DNA of 64,000 bases from Mycolicibacterium crocinum (GTDB taxonomy: Bacteria > Actinomycetota > Actinomycetes > Mycobacteriales > Mycobacteriaceae), in the NCBI RefSeq assembly GCF_022370635.2, contig NZ_CP092362.2, forward strand, positions 4,092,001-4,156,000. The letters are read 5' to 3'. The notes below the pieces were generated by a model that was given only the letters and a program-made list of their open reading frames with translations, was not told where the DNA came from and searched no databases. This document shows positions 18,217-25,835 of the stretch, in pieces. Position 1 is the stretch's first letter. Each line of letters starts with the position of its first letter. The position numbers and the translations under genes were made by a program.

Positions 18217-18917
18217 GCCTGATCCTCACCGCACACGGCAGTGCCGATCCGCGTTCAGCGGTCACCACATACGCGGTGGCCGACCATGTCCGCGCACTGA
18301 GACCCGAGCTCGATGTGCGAGTGGCGTTCTGCGAGAAGCACTCTCCCAAGCTGAGTGACGTTCTGCGCACGCTCGACGGCCCTGCCGTCGTTACGCCTCT
18401 GCTGCTGACCAGCGCGTATCACGCTCGTGTCGACATCCCGGCGATGATCGCCGATGCCGGCGCCGATGTGGTGCAGGCCGACACGCTCGGCGAGGATCCG
18501 CGCCTGCTGAAAGTCATGCGGGAACGCTTGGCGGAGCACCAGATTCACCAGTTCGAGCGCGGACTCGGGGTGCTGGTGGTGGCCGTCGGCTCGTCACATG
18601 CCGCCGCCAACGCGCGCACCGCCGCGCTGGCCGACACGTTGGGCCGCGGCACCCGGTGGTCCGGAGTGCAGGTCGCCTACGCCACCGGACCGAATCCGTC
18701 GGTGCAGGACGGCATCGAGCTGCTGCGCGCACGCGGAGCACGGCGGATTGTCGTGGCGCCGTGGTTCATCGCACCGGGGCGCATCACCGACCGAGTGGCC
18801 GCAATCGCCGATGGGGCAGGGCTTTCCATGGTCGCACCGCTGGGCGCGCATCGGCTGGTGGCCGAGACGCTGCTCGACCGATTCGACCACGCGGTCGCGG
18901 CCAGGCTTGCCGCCTAG
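18213..18917 (+). CDS. Sirohydrochlorin chelatase-like protein (CbiX/SirB family, Che1)
   Basis: Two tandem chelatase-like halves: SLILTAHGSADPRS at the N-terminus carries the metal-binding histidine, and VLVVAVGSSHAAANARTAALAD opens the second half. Such proteins insert Fe2+ into sirohydrochlorin to make sirohaem, the cofactor of SirA encoded two genes upstream, which explains the operon. GTG at 18213 overlaps the cysH stop (GTGA) and gives the usual MSLILTAHGS start; ATG at 18195 is an alternative. Position corresponds to M. tuberculosis Rv2393. Confidence 0.88.
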   Translation: MSLILTAHGSADPRSAVTTYAVADHVRALRPELDVRVAFCEKHSPKLSDVLRTLDGPAVVTPLLLTSAYHARVDIPAMIADAGADVVQADTLGEDPRLLKVMRERLAEHQIHQFERGLGVLVVAVGSSHAAANARTAALADTLGRGTRWSGVQVAYATGPNPSVQDGIELLRARGARRIVVAPWFIAPGRITDRVAAIADGAGLSMVAPLGAHRLVAETLLDRFDHAVAARLAA

Positions 18918-18925
18918 CTGGCGGC
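18909..18925. terminator. Hairpin at the che1/cysA convergent stop codons
   Basis: GCCGCC, loop TAGCT, GGCGGC: a perfect 6-bp stem. The CTAG at 18914-18917 holds the stop codons of both convergent genes. It could act as a bidirectional terminator between the sirA and subI operons. There is no T tract, so this rests on structure and position only. Confidence 0.45.
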
Positions 18926-19936
18926 GACCTGAACTTCGCCGGCGATCGGCGGCACGCGGGTGGCCCGCACATAGACGGTGTCGCCCTCTTTCAGCCCCAG
19001 CGCCTCTGCATCACCGCGGGTGATCTGCGCGGTGAACGGCGCGCCGTTGGTGGCGCTGGTCAGTTCGACCCGCACTTCGAAGCCCAGATAGACGACCCGG
19101 TCGATGGTCGCTCGGGTCACCCCGGTCGACTCTGCGGTGCCGTCGCCCGCGGCGATGGCCATCTCGGGATTGCGGCCGACCCGAATGTCGTGCGGGCGCA
19201 CCAGGATTCCGTTGAGCGCCGAGACTGTGCCCAGGAACGACATCACGAACGCGTTGGCCGGGCTGTCGTAGACATCGGTGGGCGAACCGATCTGCTCGAT
19301 GCGGCCCTTGTTGAGCACCGCGATTCGGTCGGCGACGTCCAACGCCTCGGCCTGATCGTGGGTGACGAGAACCGTCGTGACATGCACCTCGTCGTGGAGC
19401 CGTCGCAGCCAGGCCCGCAGATCGTCGCGCACCTTGGCGTCCAGCGCACCAAACGGCTCGTCGAGCAGCAGCACTTCCGGATCGACGGCCAGTGCGCGTG
19501 CCAACGCCATCCGCTGGCGCTGCCCTCCGGAAAGCTGGTTGGGATAACGGGTTTGGAAGCCGGCCAACCCGACGACCTCCAGCAGATCGTCGACCTTCGC
19601 CTTGACCTCGGCCTTGGACTTCTTCCGAATCTTGAGCCCGAACGCGACGTTGTCGCGCACCGTCAGGTGTTTGAACGCGGCGTAGTGCTGGAACACGAAG
19701 CCGATACCGCGCCGCTGCGGGGGCACGTTGGTGACATCGCGCCCGTTGATGGTGATGGTCCCGGTGTCGGGCTGGTCCAGGCCGGCGATGGCGCGCAGTA
19801 GCGTCGACTTCCCCGAGCCGCTGGGACCGAGCAGTGCGGTCAACGAGCCGGCCGGCACCACGAAGTCGACGTTGTCGAGGGCGGCGAAGTCACCGTAGCG
19901 CTTGTTGGCGCCCTGGACAGTGATGGCATTGGTCAT
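18914..19936 (-). CDS. cysA: Sulfate ABC transporter ATP-binding protein CysA
   Basis: Cytoplasmic ATPase of the sulfate/thiosulfate importer. Walker A GPSGSGKST, signature LSGGQRQRMALARALA, Walker B VLLLDEPFGALD and the H-loop VTHDQAEALDVADRI are all intact. Residues about 240-340 form the regulatory TOBE-like domain (DTVYVRATRVPP). 340 residues. Last gene of subI-cysT-cysW-cysA, 22 bases after cysW. Confidence 0.97.
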   Translation of the reverse strand: MTNAITVQGANKRYGDFAALDNVDFVVPAGSLTALLGPSGSGKSTLLRAIAGLDQPDTGTITINGRDVTNVPPQRRGIGFVFQHYAAFKHLTVRDNVAFGLKIRKKSKAEVKAKVDDLLEVVGLAGFQTRYPNQLSGGQRQRMALARALAVDPEVLLLDEPFGALDAKVRDDLRAWLRRLHDEVHVTTVLVTHDQAEALDVADRIAVLNKGRIEQIGSPTDVYDSPANAFVMSFLGTVSALNGILVRPHDIRVGRNPEMAIAAGDGTAESTGVTRATIDRVVYLGFEVRVELTSATNGAPFTAQITRGDAEALGLKEGDTVYVRATRVPPIAGEVQVAAS

Positions 19937-19958
19937 GGAAGTCGTTCTCCTCGTTGGA

Positions 19959-20771
19959 TTACTCGCTCGCCTTGGCCCGCCGCGCGTCCAGGATCACCTG
20001 AACCACGAGGACCAGTACCGCGACGGCCATCAACAGCGTCGAAACGGCGTAGGCGCCGTATTCGGCACCGCGGCTGTAGCGGTCGGAGACCAGCAGGGTC
20101 AATGTCTGGGACTTGCCGGGGAGGTTCGACGACACCATGATCACCGCGCCGTACTCGCCGAGGGTACGGGCGACGGTGAGCACGATCCCGTAGGTCAGAC
20201 CCCAGCGGATCGACGGCAGTGTGATCCGCCAAAACGTCTGCCACCAGCTGGATCCCAGGGTGGCGGCCGCCTCTTCCTGATCGGTGCCGAGTTCGTGCAG
20301 AACCGGTTCGACCTCGCGGATGACGAACGGAACAGTGACGAAAATGCTCGCCAGCACAATGCCGGGCAGGCCAAAGATGATTTTCAGACCGAGATTGTTT
20401 TCGACGAATCCGAACAGTCCCGCGGTGCCCCACAACAGGATCAGCGCCACACCCACGACCACCGGCGACACCGCGAAGGGCAGGTCGATGACGGCCTGCA
20501 GCGCGGCCTTACCGCGGAACTTGTTGCGCGCCAGCACCAAAGCGGTCGGCACCCCGAAGATCACATTGAGCGGCACGACAATCGCGACCACCAGCAGCGA
20601 CACCTGCAAAGCCGAGATCGCGGCCGGGGTCGTGATAGCCGCAATGAATTCACCGAACCCGGGCGCGAATGTTCGCCACAGGATCAGTCCGACCGGCACG
20701 AGCACCAGCACGAGGATGTAAGCCAAGGCCAGGTAGCGGGTGAGATAGCGCACCACCGGAGACAGGATCAC
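19959..20771 (-). CDS. cysW: Sulfate ABC transporter permease CysW
   Basis: Second permease of the sulfate importer, 270 residues with about six transmembrane helices (for example YLALAYILVLVLVPVGLIL and LLMAVAVLVLVVQVILDA). The EAA coupling loop reads ELGTDQEEAAATLGSSWWQTFWRITLP, which contacts CysA. The frame is open further upstream, but the GTG at 20771 overlapping the cysT stop (GTGA) is chosen because homology begins there (VILSPVVRYLTRYLAL). Confidence 0.95.
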   Translation of the reverse strand: MILSPVVRYLTRYLALAYILVLVLVPVGLILWRTFAPGFGEFIAAITTPAAISALQVSLLVVAIVVPLNVIFGVPTALVLARNKFRGKAALQAVIDLPFAVSPVVVGVALILLWGTAGLFGFVENNLGLKIIFGLPGIVLASIFVTVPFVIREVEPVLHELGTDQEEAAATLGSSWWQTFWRITLPSIRWGLTYGIVLTVARTLGEYGAVIMVSSNLPGKSQTLTLLVSDRYSRGAEYGAYAVSTLLMAVAVLVLVVQVILDARRAKASE

Positions 20772-21646
20772 TCCAGTTCCTCCCGCTTGGCCGCGCGTGA
20801 GCCGACAGCCCGCAACACCAACAGCACGATGAACGAAATCACCAGCAGCACGATCGAAATGGCGGCCGCACCCGTGCGGTCGTCGTTCTCGATCAGCGTC
20901 CGGATCCACTGCGACGAGACCTCGGTCTCCCCCGGCACCGCACCACCGATCAGGACTACCGAGCCGAACTCACCGATCGCCCGGGAAAAGGCCAGTCCGG
21001 CACCGGACAACAGCGACGGGAGCAGCGCGGGCAGCACGACTTTGGTGAAGATCACGGAGTTCGTCGCGCCCAGCGATGCCGCGGCCTCCTCGACCTCACG
21101 GTCGAGTTCGAGCAGCACCGGCTGGACCGACCGCACCACGAACGGCAACGTGACGAACAGCAGCGCCACACCCACACCCCATTTGGTGTGCTGCAGGTGC
21201 AGATCGACCGGACTGTTGGGCCCGTACAGCGCGAGCATGACCAGGCTGGCCACGATCGTGGGCAGCGCGAACGGCAGGTCGATCACGGCGTCGACCAACC
21301 GCTTGCCGGGGAAGTCGTCGCGAGTGAGCACCCAGGCGACCAGCAGCCCGAACACCGCGTTCACCAGCGTGACCCCGATGGAGATCGTAAAGGTCACCTT
21401 GAACGACTCCAGCGCGGCGTTGGAACTGATCGCCAACCAGAACGCCTGCCAGCCACCCTTCGCGGACTGCCAGACGATCGCGGCCAACGGCAGCAGGACG
21501 ATGACGCTCAACCAGATCGAGGCCGCCCCGACCCGCAGACTGGTGGTGCCGTGCCTGCGGGCCCGGAAGCCGGACGGTCCGCCCGAGTCACCCCCGGTGA
21601 GCTCGGGCCGGACCGCCTGCGGGTTGGGTTCGATAGCTGCTGTCAT
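20768..21646 (-). CDS. cysT: Sulfate ABC transporter permease CysT
   Basis: First permease, 292 residues. About six membrane helices; EAA loop ELDREVEEAAASLGATNSVI followed by FTKVVLPALLPSLLSG. An approximately 40-residue hydrophilic N-terminal tail (MTAAIEPNPQAVRPEL) precedes the first helix. ATG at 21646 overlaps the subI stop (ATGA), which fixes the start. Confidence 0.95.
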   Translation of the reverse strand: MTAAIEPNPQAVRPELTGGDSGGPSGFRARRHGTTSLRVGAASIWLSVIVLLPLAAIVWQSAKGGWQAFWLAISSNAALESFKVTFTISIGVTLVNAVFGLLVAWVLTRDDFPGKRLVDAVIDLPFALPTIVASLVMLALYGPNSPVDLHLQHTKWGVGVALLFVTLPFVVRSVQPVLLELDREVEEAAASLGATNSVIFTKVVLPALLPSLLSGAGLAFSRAIGEFGSVVLIGGAVPGETEVSSQWIRTLIENDDRTGAAAISIVLLVISFIVLLVLRAVGSRAAKREELE

Positions 21647-22680
21647 CCAGTGGCCTGCTTGTAGATCTTTGTGATTGAACCATTGTCTTTGTCGAACAAC
21701 GCCGGATCCACTGAGCTCCAGCCCCCGAGATCGGCGATCGTCCACAACTTTTGCGGCGTCGGGAAGTCGGTGGCGAAATCAGCGGCCACCGCCGGGTCGA
21801 CCGGGCGGAACCCGGCCTGCGCCCAGATCTTCTGGCCTTCCGGAGTGAACAGGTAGTTGTTCAGTGCGGTCGCCTTGTCGACATGGGCACCGGTGGTCAC
21901 CACCGCAACCGGGTTCTCGATCTTGAACGTCTGCGGCGGGATGACGTGCTCCACCGGCTTGCCCTGGCGCTCGGTATGGATGGCCTCGTTCTCGTAGCTG
22001 ATCAGCACATCGCCGGTACCCTGCAGGAACACGTCGGTGGCCTCGCGGCCCGACCCGGGGCGGGTCTTGACGTGCTCGGTCACCAGCTTGTTCACGTAGT
22101 CCAGGCCGGCCTGCGCGTCCTTTCCACCGTTGCTCTTGGCGGCGTACGGCGCCAACAGGTTCCACTTTGCCGAGCCGGAACTCAGTGGGCTCGGGGTGAC
22201 GACCTCGATGCCGGGCTGCAGCAGGTCGTCCCAGTCTTTGATGTTCTTCGGGTTGCCCTTGCGGACCACCAGGGAGACGACCGAACCGAACGGGATGCCC
22301 TTGGTGGTGGACTTGTTCCAGTCCGCCGCGACCTTGTTGGCCTTGACCAGGCGGGTGATGTCCGGCTCGACGGAGAAGTTCACGATATCGGCAGGCTTTC
22401 CGTCGACGACACCACGCGACTGGTCGCCGGAGGCGCCGTAGGACGCCGTCACGCCGACGCCCTTGCCCTCTGGGGTGGCGGCGAAGGCCGGAATGATCTT
22501 GCTCCATCCGGGCTCGGGTACGGCGTAGGCGACCAGAGTCAGAGTGGTGTCAGCCTTCGGCTGATCGCCGCCACCGACGACATCGCTCGAACCTCCACCG
22601 CAGGCGGCGAGCACCGTCGCGGTCGTCGCCAGCGCGACGGCGGTGCTCCACCGACGAACAGGGAAGTGAATCTTGGGCAT
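21643..22680 (-). CDS. subI: Sulfate-binding lipoprotein SubI
   Basis: Periplasmic-face substrate-binding protein of the sulfate importer. Signal peptide with lipobox LAACGGGS near residue 26. Sbp-type motifs follow: TLTLVAYAVPEPGWSKIIPAF, YGASGDQSR (sulfate contact), VVTPSPLSSGSAKWN and GTGDVLISYENEA. 345 residues. First structural gene of the importer operon; AGAAAGG lies just before the ATG. It is preceded by a leaderless Cys-ending leader ORF (22800-22892), so it probably responds to cysteine as sirA does. Confidence 0.95.
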   Translation of the reverse strand: MPKIHFPVRRWSTAVALATTATVLAACGGGSSDVVGGGDQPKADTTLTLVAYAVPEPGWSKIIPAFAATPEGKGVGVTASYGASGDQSRGVVDGKPADIVNFSVEPDITRLVKANKVAADWNKSTTKGIPFGSVVSLVVRKGNPKNIKDWDDLLQPGIEVVTPSPLSSGSAKWNLLAPYAAKSNGGKDAQAGLDYVNKLVTEHVKTRPGSGREATDVFLQGTGDVLISYENEAIHTERQGKPVEHVIPPQTFKIENPVAVVTTGAHVDKATALNNYLFTPEGQKIWAQAGFRPVDPAVAADFATDFPTPQKLWTIADLGGWSSVDPALFDKDNGSITKIYKQATG

Positions 22681-22799
22681 TGCTGGCCTTTCTCATTGCG
22701 GATACGGGCAAATGGACCCCGTCGCAACGGAATGGCGATGCTTGACAAGCGAATGCCAACGACCATCACCGACACCAGACCGCGGACGGGCAGAGGGTG

Positions 22800-22892
22800 T
22801 CAGCGACAACAAGCAACATCAGCAACGGCCAACGCGCCAACGGCAATGAGGGCCAGAATGTGGCCCTCGCCGTAACCGGTCGCCGAATGCAT
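22800..22892 (-). CDS. Leaderless 30-codon leader ORF ending in Cys-Cys-Arg, before subI
   Basis: On the minus strand an ATG at 22892 opens 30 codons ending DVACCR, with TGT TGT as codons 28-29. TAAGCT at 22905-22900 is a perfect TAnnnT -10 box, with seven bases to the ATG: a leaderless transcript. Length, promoter geometry and terminal Cys codons match the sirA leader ORF exactly. Cysteine-responsive leader ORFs before the sulfate-importer operon are known in M. smegmatis. I see no clean SD-sequestering hairpin before subI, so the downstream mechanism is less clear here. Confidence 0.82.
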   Translation of the reverse strand: MHSATGYGEGHILALIAVGALAVADVACCR

Positions 22893-22936
22893 GGCGCGAA
22901 GCTTAACAGAGATCCTGCACGCGACCAGCCGAGGTC

Positions 22937-23014
22937 TCAGCGGTTGACCAGCCACAGCACGATGACCAACACCAGCAGCGCCACCAGGGCGAGCGTGACA
23001 CGCGATCGCGGCAT
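22937..23014 (-). CDS. 25-residue single-helix membrane peptide
   Basis: ATG at 23014 gives MPRSRVTLALVALLV, then more hydrophobic residues and NR: a basic N-terminus and one 18-residue transmembrane helix. AGGAG stands eight bases before this ATG. A GTG at 23023 overlaps the stop codon of the upstream small membrane gene (GTGA), so the two are translationally coupled either way. Function unknown; size and hydrophobicity suit a membrane-bound modulator. Confidence 0.5.
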   Translation of the reverse strand: MPRSRVTLALVALLVLVIVLWLVNR

Positions 23015-23019
23015 CCCGA

Positions 23020-23214
23020 TCACTCCTGCGGCCGGTCAGCGTGACGCACCCGGCGCAACAACCGCATCCCGTTGCCGAGGATGGTGTCGATCACCAACGC
23101 GATGACGTAGGCGAGCACCAGAACAACGGGCATCACGATGATCGTCTGGACGACGAAACCGAGGCCGGACAACCAGAGTTCGACGCCGTCCCACCAACTC
23201 AGCAGTCCCTGCAT
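23020..23214 (-). CDS. Small membrane protein (Rv2401A-like)
   Basis: 64 residues from the ATG at 23214: amphipathic start (MQGLLSWWDGVELWLSGLGF), one long transmembrane segment (VVQTIIVMPVVLVLAYVIALV), and a basic tail (RLLRRVRHADRPQE). TACGCT six bases before the ATG suggests a leaderless transcript. The longer frame from 23298 lacks such a promoter. Location between subI and the GH15 gene matches the small membrane gene Rv2401A of M. tuberculosis. Confidence 0.7.
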   Translation of the reverse strand: MQGLLSWWDGVELWLSGLGFVVQTIIVMPVVLVLAYVIALVIDTILGNGMRLLRRVRHADRPQE

Positions 23215-23324
23215 TGCACCAGCGTATGCCGCGCCCTCCGGCGAGTCCTTGCCGGCGGTAACAGCAAAGCCACGGATCGGGGCATAAGTGGACGCCAACC
23301 GGGTCGGCGGTCGATGATGTCCCC

Positions 23325-25337
23325 ATGGTCTTGCAAGCCCAGCCAGCAGGCGAGAACACCGACACCGTGCGCGTCCAGACGCCGACGCCGTTGTCCGTCA
23401 CCGCCCCGGTGCCGTACGCCTCGAGCGCTACGCTGCGCAACCCGTTTCCGCCGATCGCGGATTACGGCTTCCTCTCGGACTGCGAGAACACCTGCTTGAT
23501 CTCCTCGGCGGGCGCAGTGGAATGGCTGTGCGTCCCTCGGCCGGACTCCCCCAGCGTCTTCGGCGCGATCCTCGACCGCGGCGCCGGGCATTTCCGGCTC
23601 GGGCCCTATGGCGTGTCGGTGCCGGCCGCCAGGCGCTATCTGCCCGGCAGCCTCATCCTGGAGACCACCTGGCAGACCCACACCGGCTGGCTGATCGTGC
23701 GCGAGGCCCTCGTGATGGGTCCGTGGCATGACATCGAAACTCGATCGAGGACGCACCGGCGCACCCCGATGGACTGGGACGCCGAGCACATCCTGCTGCG
23801 CACCGTGCGCTGTGTGAGCGGCACGGTCGAGGTAGTGATGAACTGCGAACCGTCGTTCGACTACGGCCGGGTCAACGCCTCCTGGGAGTATTCGGCCAAT
23901 GCCTACGGCGAGGCGATCGCCCGGGCGAGGAAGGACCCCGACGTCCACCCCACGCTGCGGCTGACCACCAATCTGCGCATCGGCCTCGAGGGCCGGGAAG
24001 CACGTGCCCGCACTCGCCTCAAGGAAGGGGACAACGTCTTCGTCGCCCTGTCCTGGTCGAAGCATCCGTCGCCGCAGACCTATGAAGAAGCGGCCGACAA
24101 GATGTGGCAGACCAGCGAGGCGTGGCGGCAGTGGATCAATATCGGTGACTTCCCCGACCACCCGTGGCGTTCCTATCTGCAGCGCAGCGCGCTGACGCTC
24201 AAGGGCCTGACGTATTCGCCGACCGGCGCACTGCTGGCCGCTTCGACCACATCGTTGCCCGAGACGCCCCAGGGCGAACGCAACTGGGACTACCGCTATG
24301 CCTGGGTGCGTGACTCGACGTTCGCACTGTGGGGCCTCTACACCCTCGGTCTGGACCGCGAGGCGGACGACTTCTTCGCCTTCATCGCCGACGTGTCGGG
24401 CGCCAATAACGGTGAACGGCATCCGCTGCAGGTGATGTACGCCGTCGGCGGCGAACGGGAGCTGGTCGAAGAGGAGCTGCACCACCTGTCCGGCTACGAC
24501 AATGCGCGCCCGGTGCGGATCGGCAACGGCGCGTACAACCAGATGCAGCACGACATTTGGGGCACCATGCTCGACTCGGTGTATCTGCATGCCAAGTCGC
24601 GCGAGCAGATCTCCGATCAGCTGTGGCCGGTGCTGAAGGAACAGGTCGAAGAGGCGATCAAGCACTGGAAGGAACCCGACCGCGGGATCTGGGAGGTGCG
24701 CGGCGAACCGCAGCACTTCACCTCGTCGAAGGTGATGTGCTGGGTGGCGCTCGATCGCGGCTCGAAGCTGGCCGAGCTGGTCGGCGAGAAGAGTTACGCA
24801 CAGCAGTGGCGTGCGATCGCCGAGGAGATCAAGGCCGACATCCTGACGCACGGGGTCGACGATCGCGGGGTGCTCACCCAGCGCTACGGCGACGACGCCC
24901 TGGACGCATCCCTGCTGCTGGTTCCGCTGGTCCGTTTCCTGCCCTCGGACGACCCGCGGGTGCGAGCCACGGTCCTGGCGATCGCCGACGAGCTCACCGA
25001 GGACGGGCTGGTGCTGCGCTACCGCGTCGAGGAGACCGACGACGGGCTGTCCGGTGAGGAAGGGTCGTTCACGATCTGTTCGTTCTGGCTGGTGTCCGCG
25101 CTGGTAGAGATCGGCGAGGTGAGCCGGGCCCGGCATCTGTGCGAGCGGCTGCTGTCCTTTGCCAGCCCGCTGCATCTCTACGCCGAGGAGATCGAGCCGC
25201 GCACCGGCAGGCACCTGGGCAACTTCCCGCAGGCGTTCACTCACCTGGCGTTGATCAACGCCGTGGTGCACGTGATCCGCGCCGAGGAAGAGGCCGACAG
25301 CACAGGGGTGTTCCAGCCGGCGAACGCGCCGATGTAA
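23325..25337 (+). CDS. Glycoside hydrolase family 15 protein, probable trehalase
   Basis: A 670-residue GH15 enzyme. The N-terminal beta-sandwich region starts at NPFPPIADYGFLSDCEN. The (alpha/alpha)6 barrel begins about residue 280 with ERNWDYRYAWVRDSTFALWGL, the GH15 substrate-binding motif; the second acidic region lies at VDDRGVLTQRYGDDALDASLL, and LGNFPQAFTHLALINA closes the barrel. Mycobacterial members in this position hydrolyse trehalose to glucose. Not linked to neighbours in an operon; convergent with marR, stops adjacent. Confidence 0.9.
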   Translation: MVLQAQPAGENTDTVRVQTPTPLSVTAPVPYASSATLRNPFPPIADYGFLSDCENTCLISSAGAVEWLCVPRPDSPSVFGAILDRGAGHFRLGPYGVSVPAARRYLPGSLILETTWQTHTGWLIVREALVMGPWHDIETRSRTHRRTPMDWDAEHILLRTVRCVSGTVEVVMNCEPSFDYGRVNASWEYSANAYGEAIARARKDPDVHPTLRLTTNLRIGLEGREARARTRLKEGDNVFVALSWSKHPSPQTYEEAADKMWQTSEAWRQWINIGDFPDHPWRSYLQRSALTLKGLTYSPTGALLAASTTSLPETPQGERNWDYRYAWVRDSTFALWGLYTLGLDREADDFFAFIADVSGANNGERHPLQVMYAVGGERELVEEELHHLSGYDNARPVRIGNGAYNQMQHDIWGTMLDSVYLHAKSREQISDQLWPVLKEQVEEAIKHWKEPDRGIWEVRGEPQHFTSSKVMCWVALDRGSKLAELVGEKSYAQQWRAIAEEIKADILTHGVDDRGVLTQRYGDDALDASLLLVPLVRFLPSDDPRVRATVLAIADELTEDGLVLRYRVEETDDGLSGEEGSFTICSFWLVSALVEIGEVSRARHLCERLLSFASPLHLYAEEIEPRTGRHLGNFPQAFTHLALINAVVHVIRAEEEADSTGVFQPANAPM

Positions 25338-25766
25338 TCAGCCCAGGCGATCCGCCATCAGGGCCGCCTCGATCCGCTCGAGCAGGGCGGTCGCGGCAGC
25401 GGCGTCCTTGGTGTCGCCGCCCAGCGCGCCGGACAGCTGTTGCGCCCATTGTCGGCGCAACCGCTTGAGGTTCTCGGCCGCCCGCCGGGTCGGGAACAGG
25501 TTGACGCCGCGAGCGTCATGCGGATCAGTGCGGCGCTCGACGAAGCCGCGGTTCTCCAGCGTGCGGAGCGCCGTGGACATATTGCTGCGCTGCAGGCCGG
25601 TCGCCCGCGCGAGCTCGCTCGGCGTGACGCCGGGGTGGTGGTCAATGTGCCGCATCACGTGGGCCTCCGACGCCGTCAGCTCCACGACGTCGGGGTACGG
25701 ACGGAGCCGAAGCTCCCGCCCCACCCCGATGATCGCCTCGGCGAGATCGGCCAGGTCAGCATCCAT
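25338..25766 (-). CDS. MarR-family transcriptional regulator
   Basis: A 142-residue winged-helix regulator: VMRHIDHHPGVTPSELARATGLQRSNMSTALRTLENRGFVERRT is the canonical MarR DNA-binding region, with DPHDARGVNLF forming the wing. TAGGAT lies six bases before the ATG at 25766, indicating a leaderless transcript; a TTG two codons earlier is less likely. Divergent from the MFS transporter across an inverted-repeat operator, so it probably represses that gene and itself. Confidence 0.9.
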   Translation of the reverse strand: MDADLADLAEAIIGVGRELRLRPYPDVVELTASEAHVMRHIDHHPGVTPSELARATGLQRSNMSTALRTLENRGFVERRTDPHDARGVNLFPTRRAAENLKRLRRQWAQQLSGALGGDTKDAAAATALLERIEAALMADRLG

Positions 25767-25784
25767 GGACAAATCCTAGCGTAC

Positions 25785-25818
25785 TAGTTATGCTTCAATA
25801 GTTATCTTTTCATAACTA
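25785..25818. promoter_or_regulatory. Inverted-repeat operator between marR and the MFS gene
   Basis: TAGTTAT, six bases, ATAACTA at 25799-25818 form a 20-bp palindrome of the size MarR dimers bind. A further TAGTTATG half-site lies at 25785-25792. The palindrome starts 21 bases upstream of the marR -10 box and ends 17 bases before the MFS start. Confidence 0.7.
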
Positions 25819-25835
25819 CTTGCCGAGGACGTGTG

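Noticed and set aside
23199..25271. Very long open frame (690 codons) on the minus strand opposite the GH15 gene
   Set aside because: Arg/Gly/Val-rich shadow of a high-GC gene; no motif, while the plus strand encodes clear GH15 signatures.
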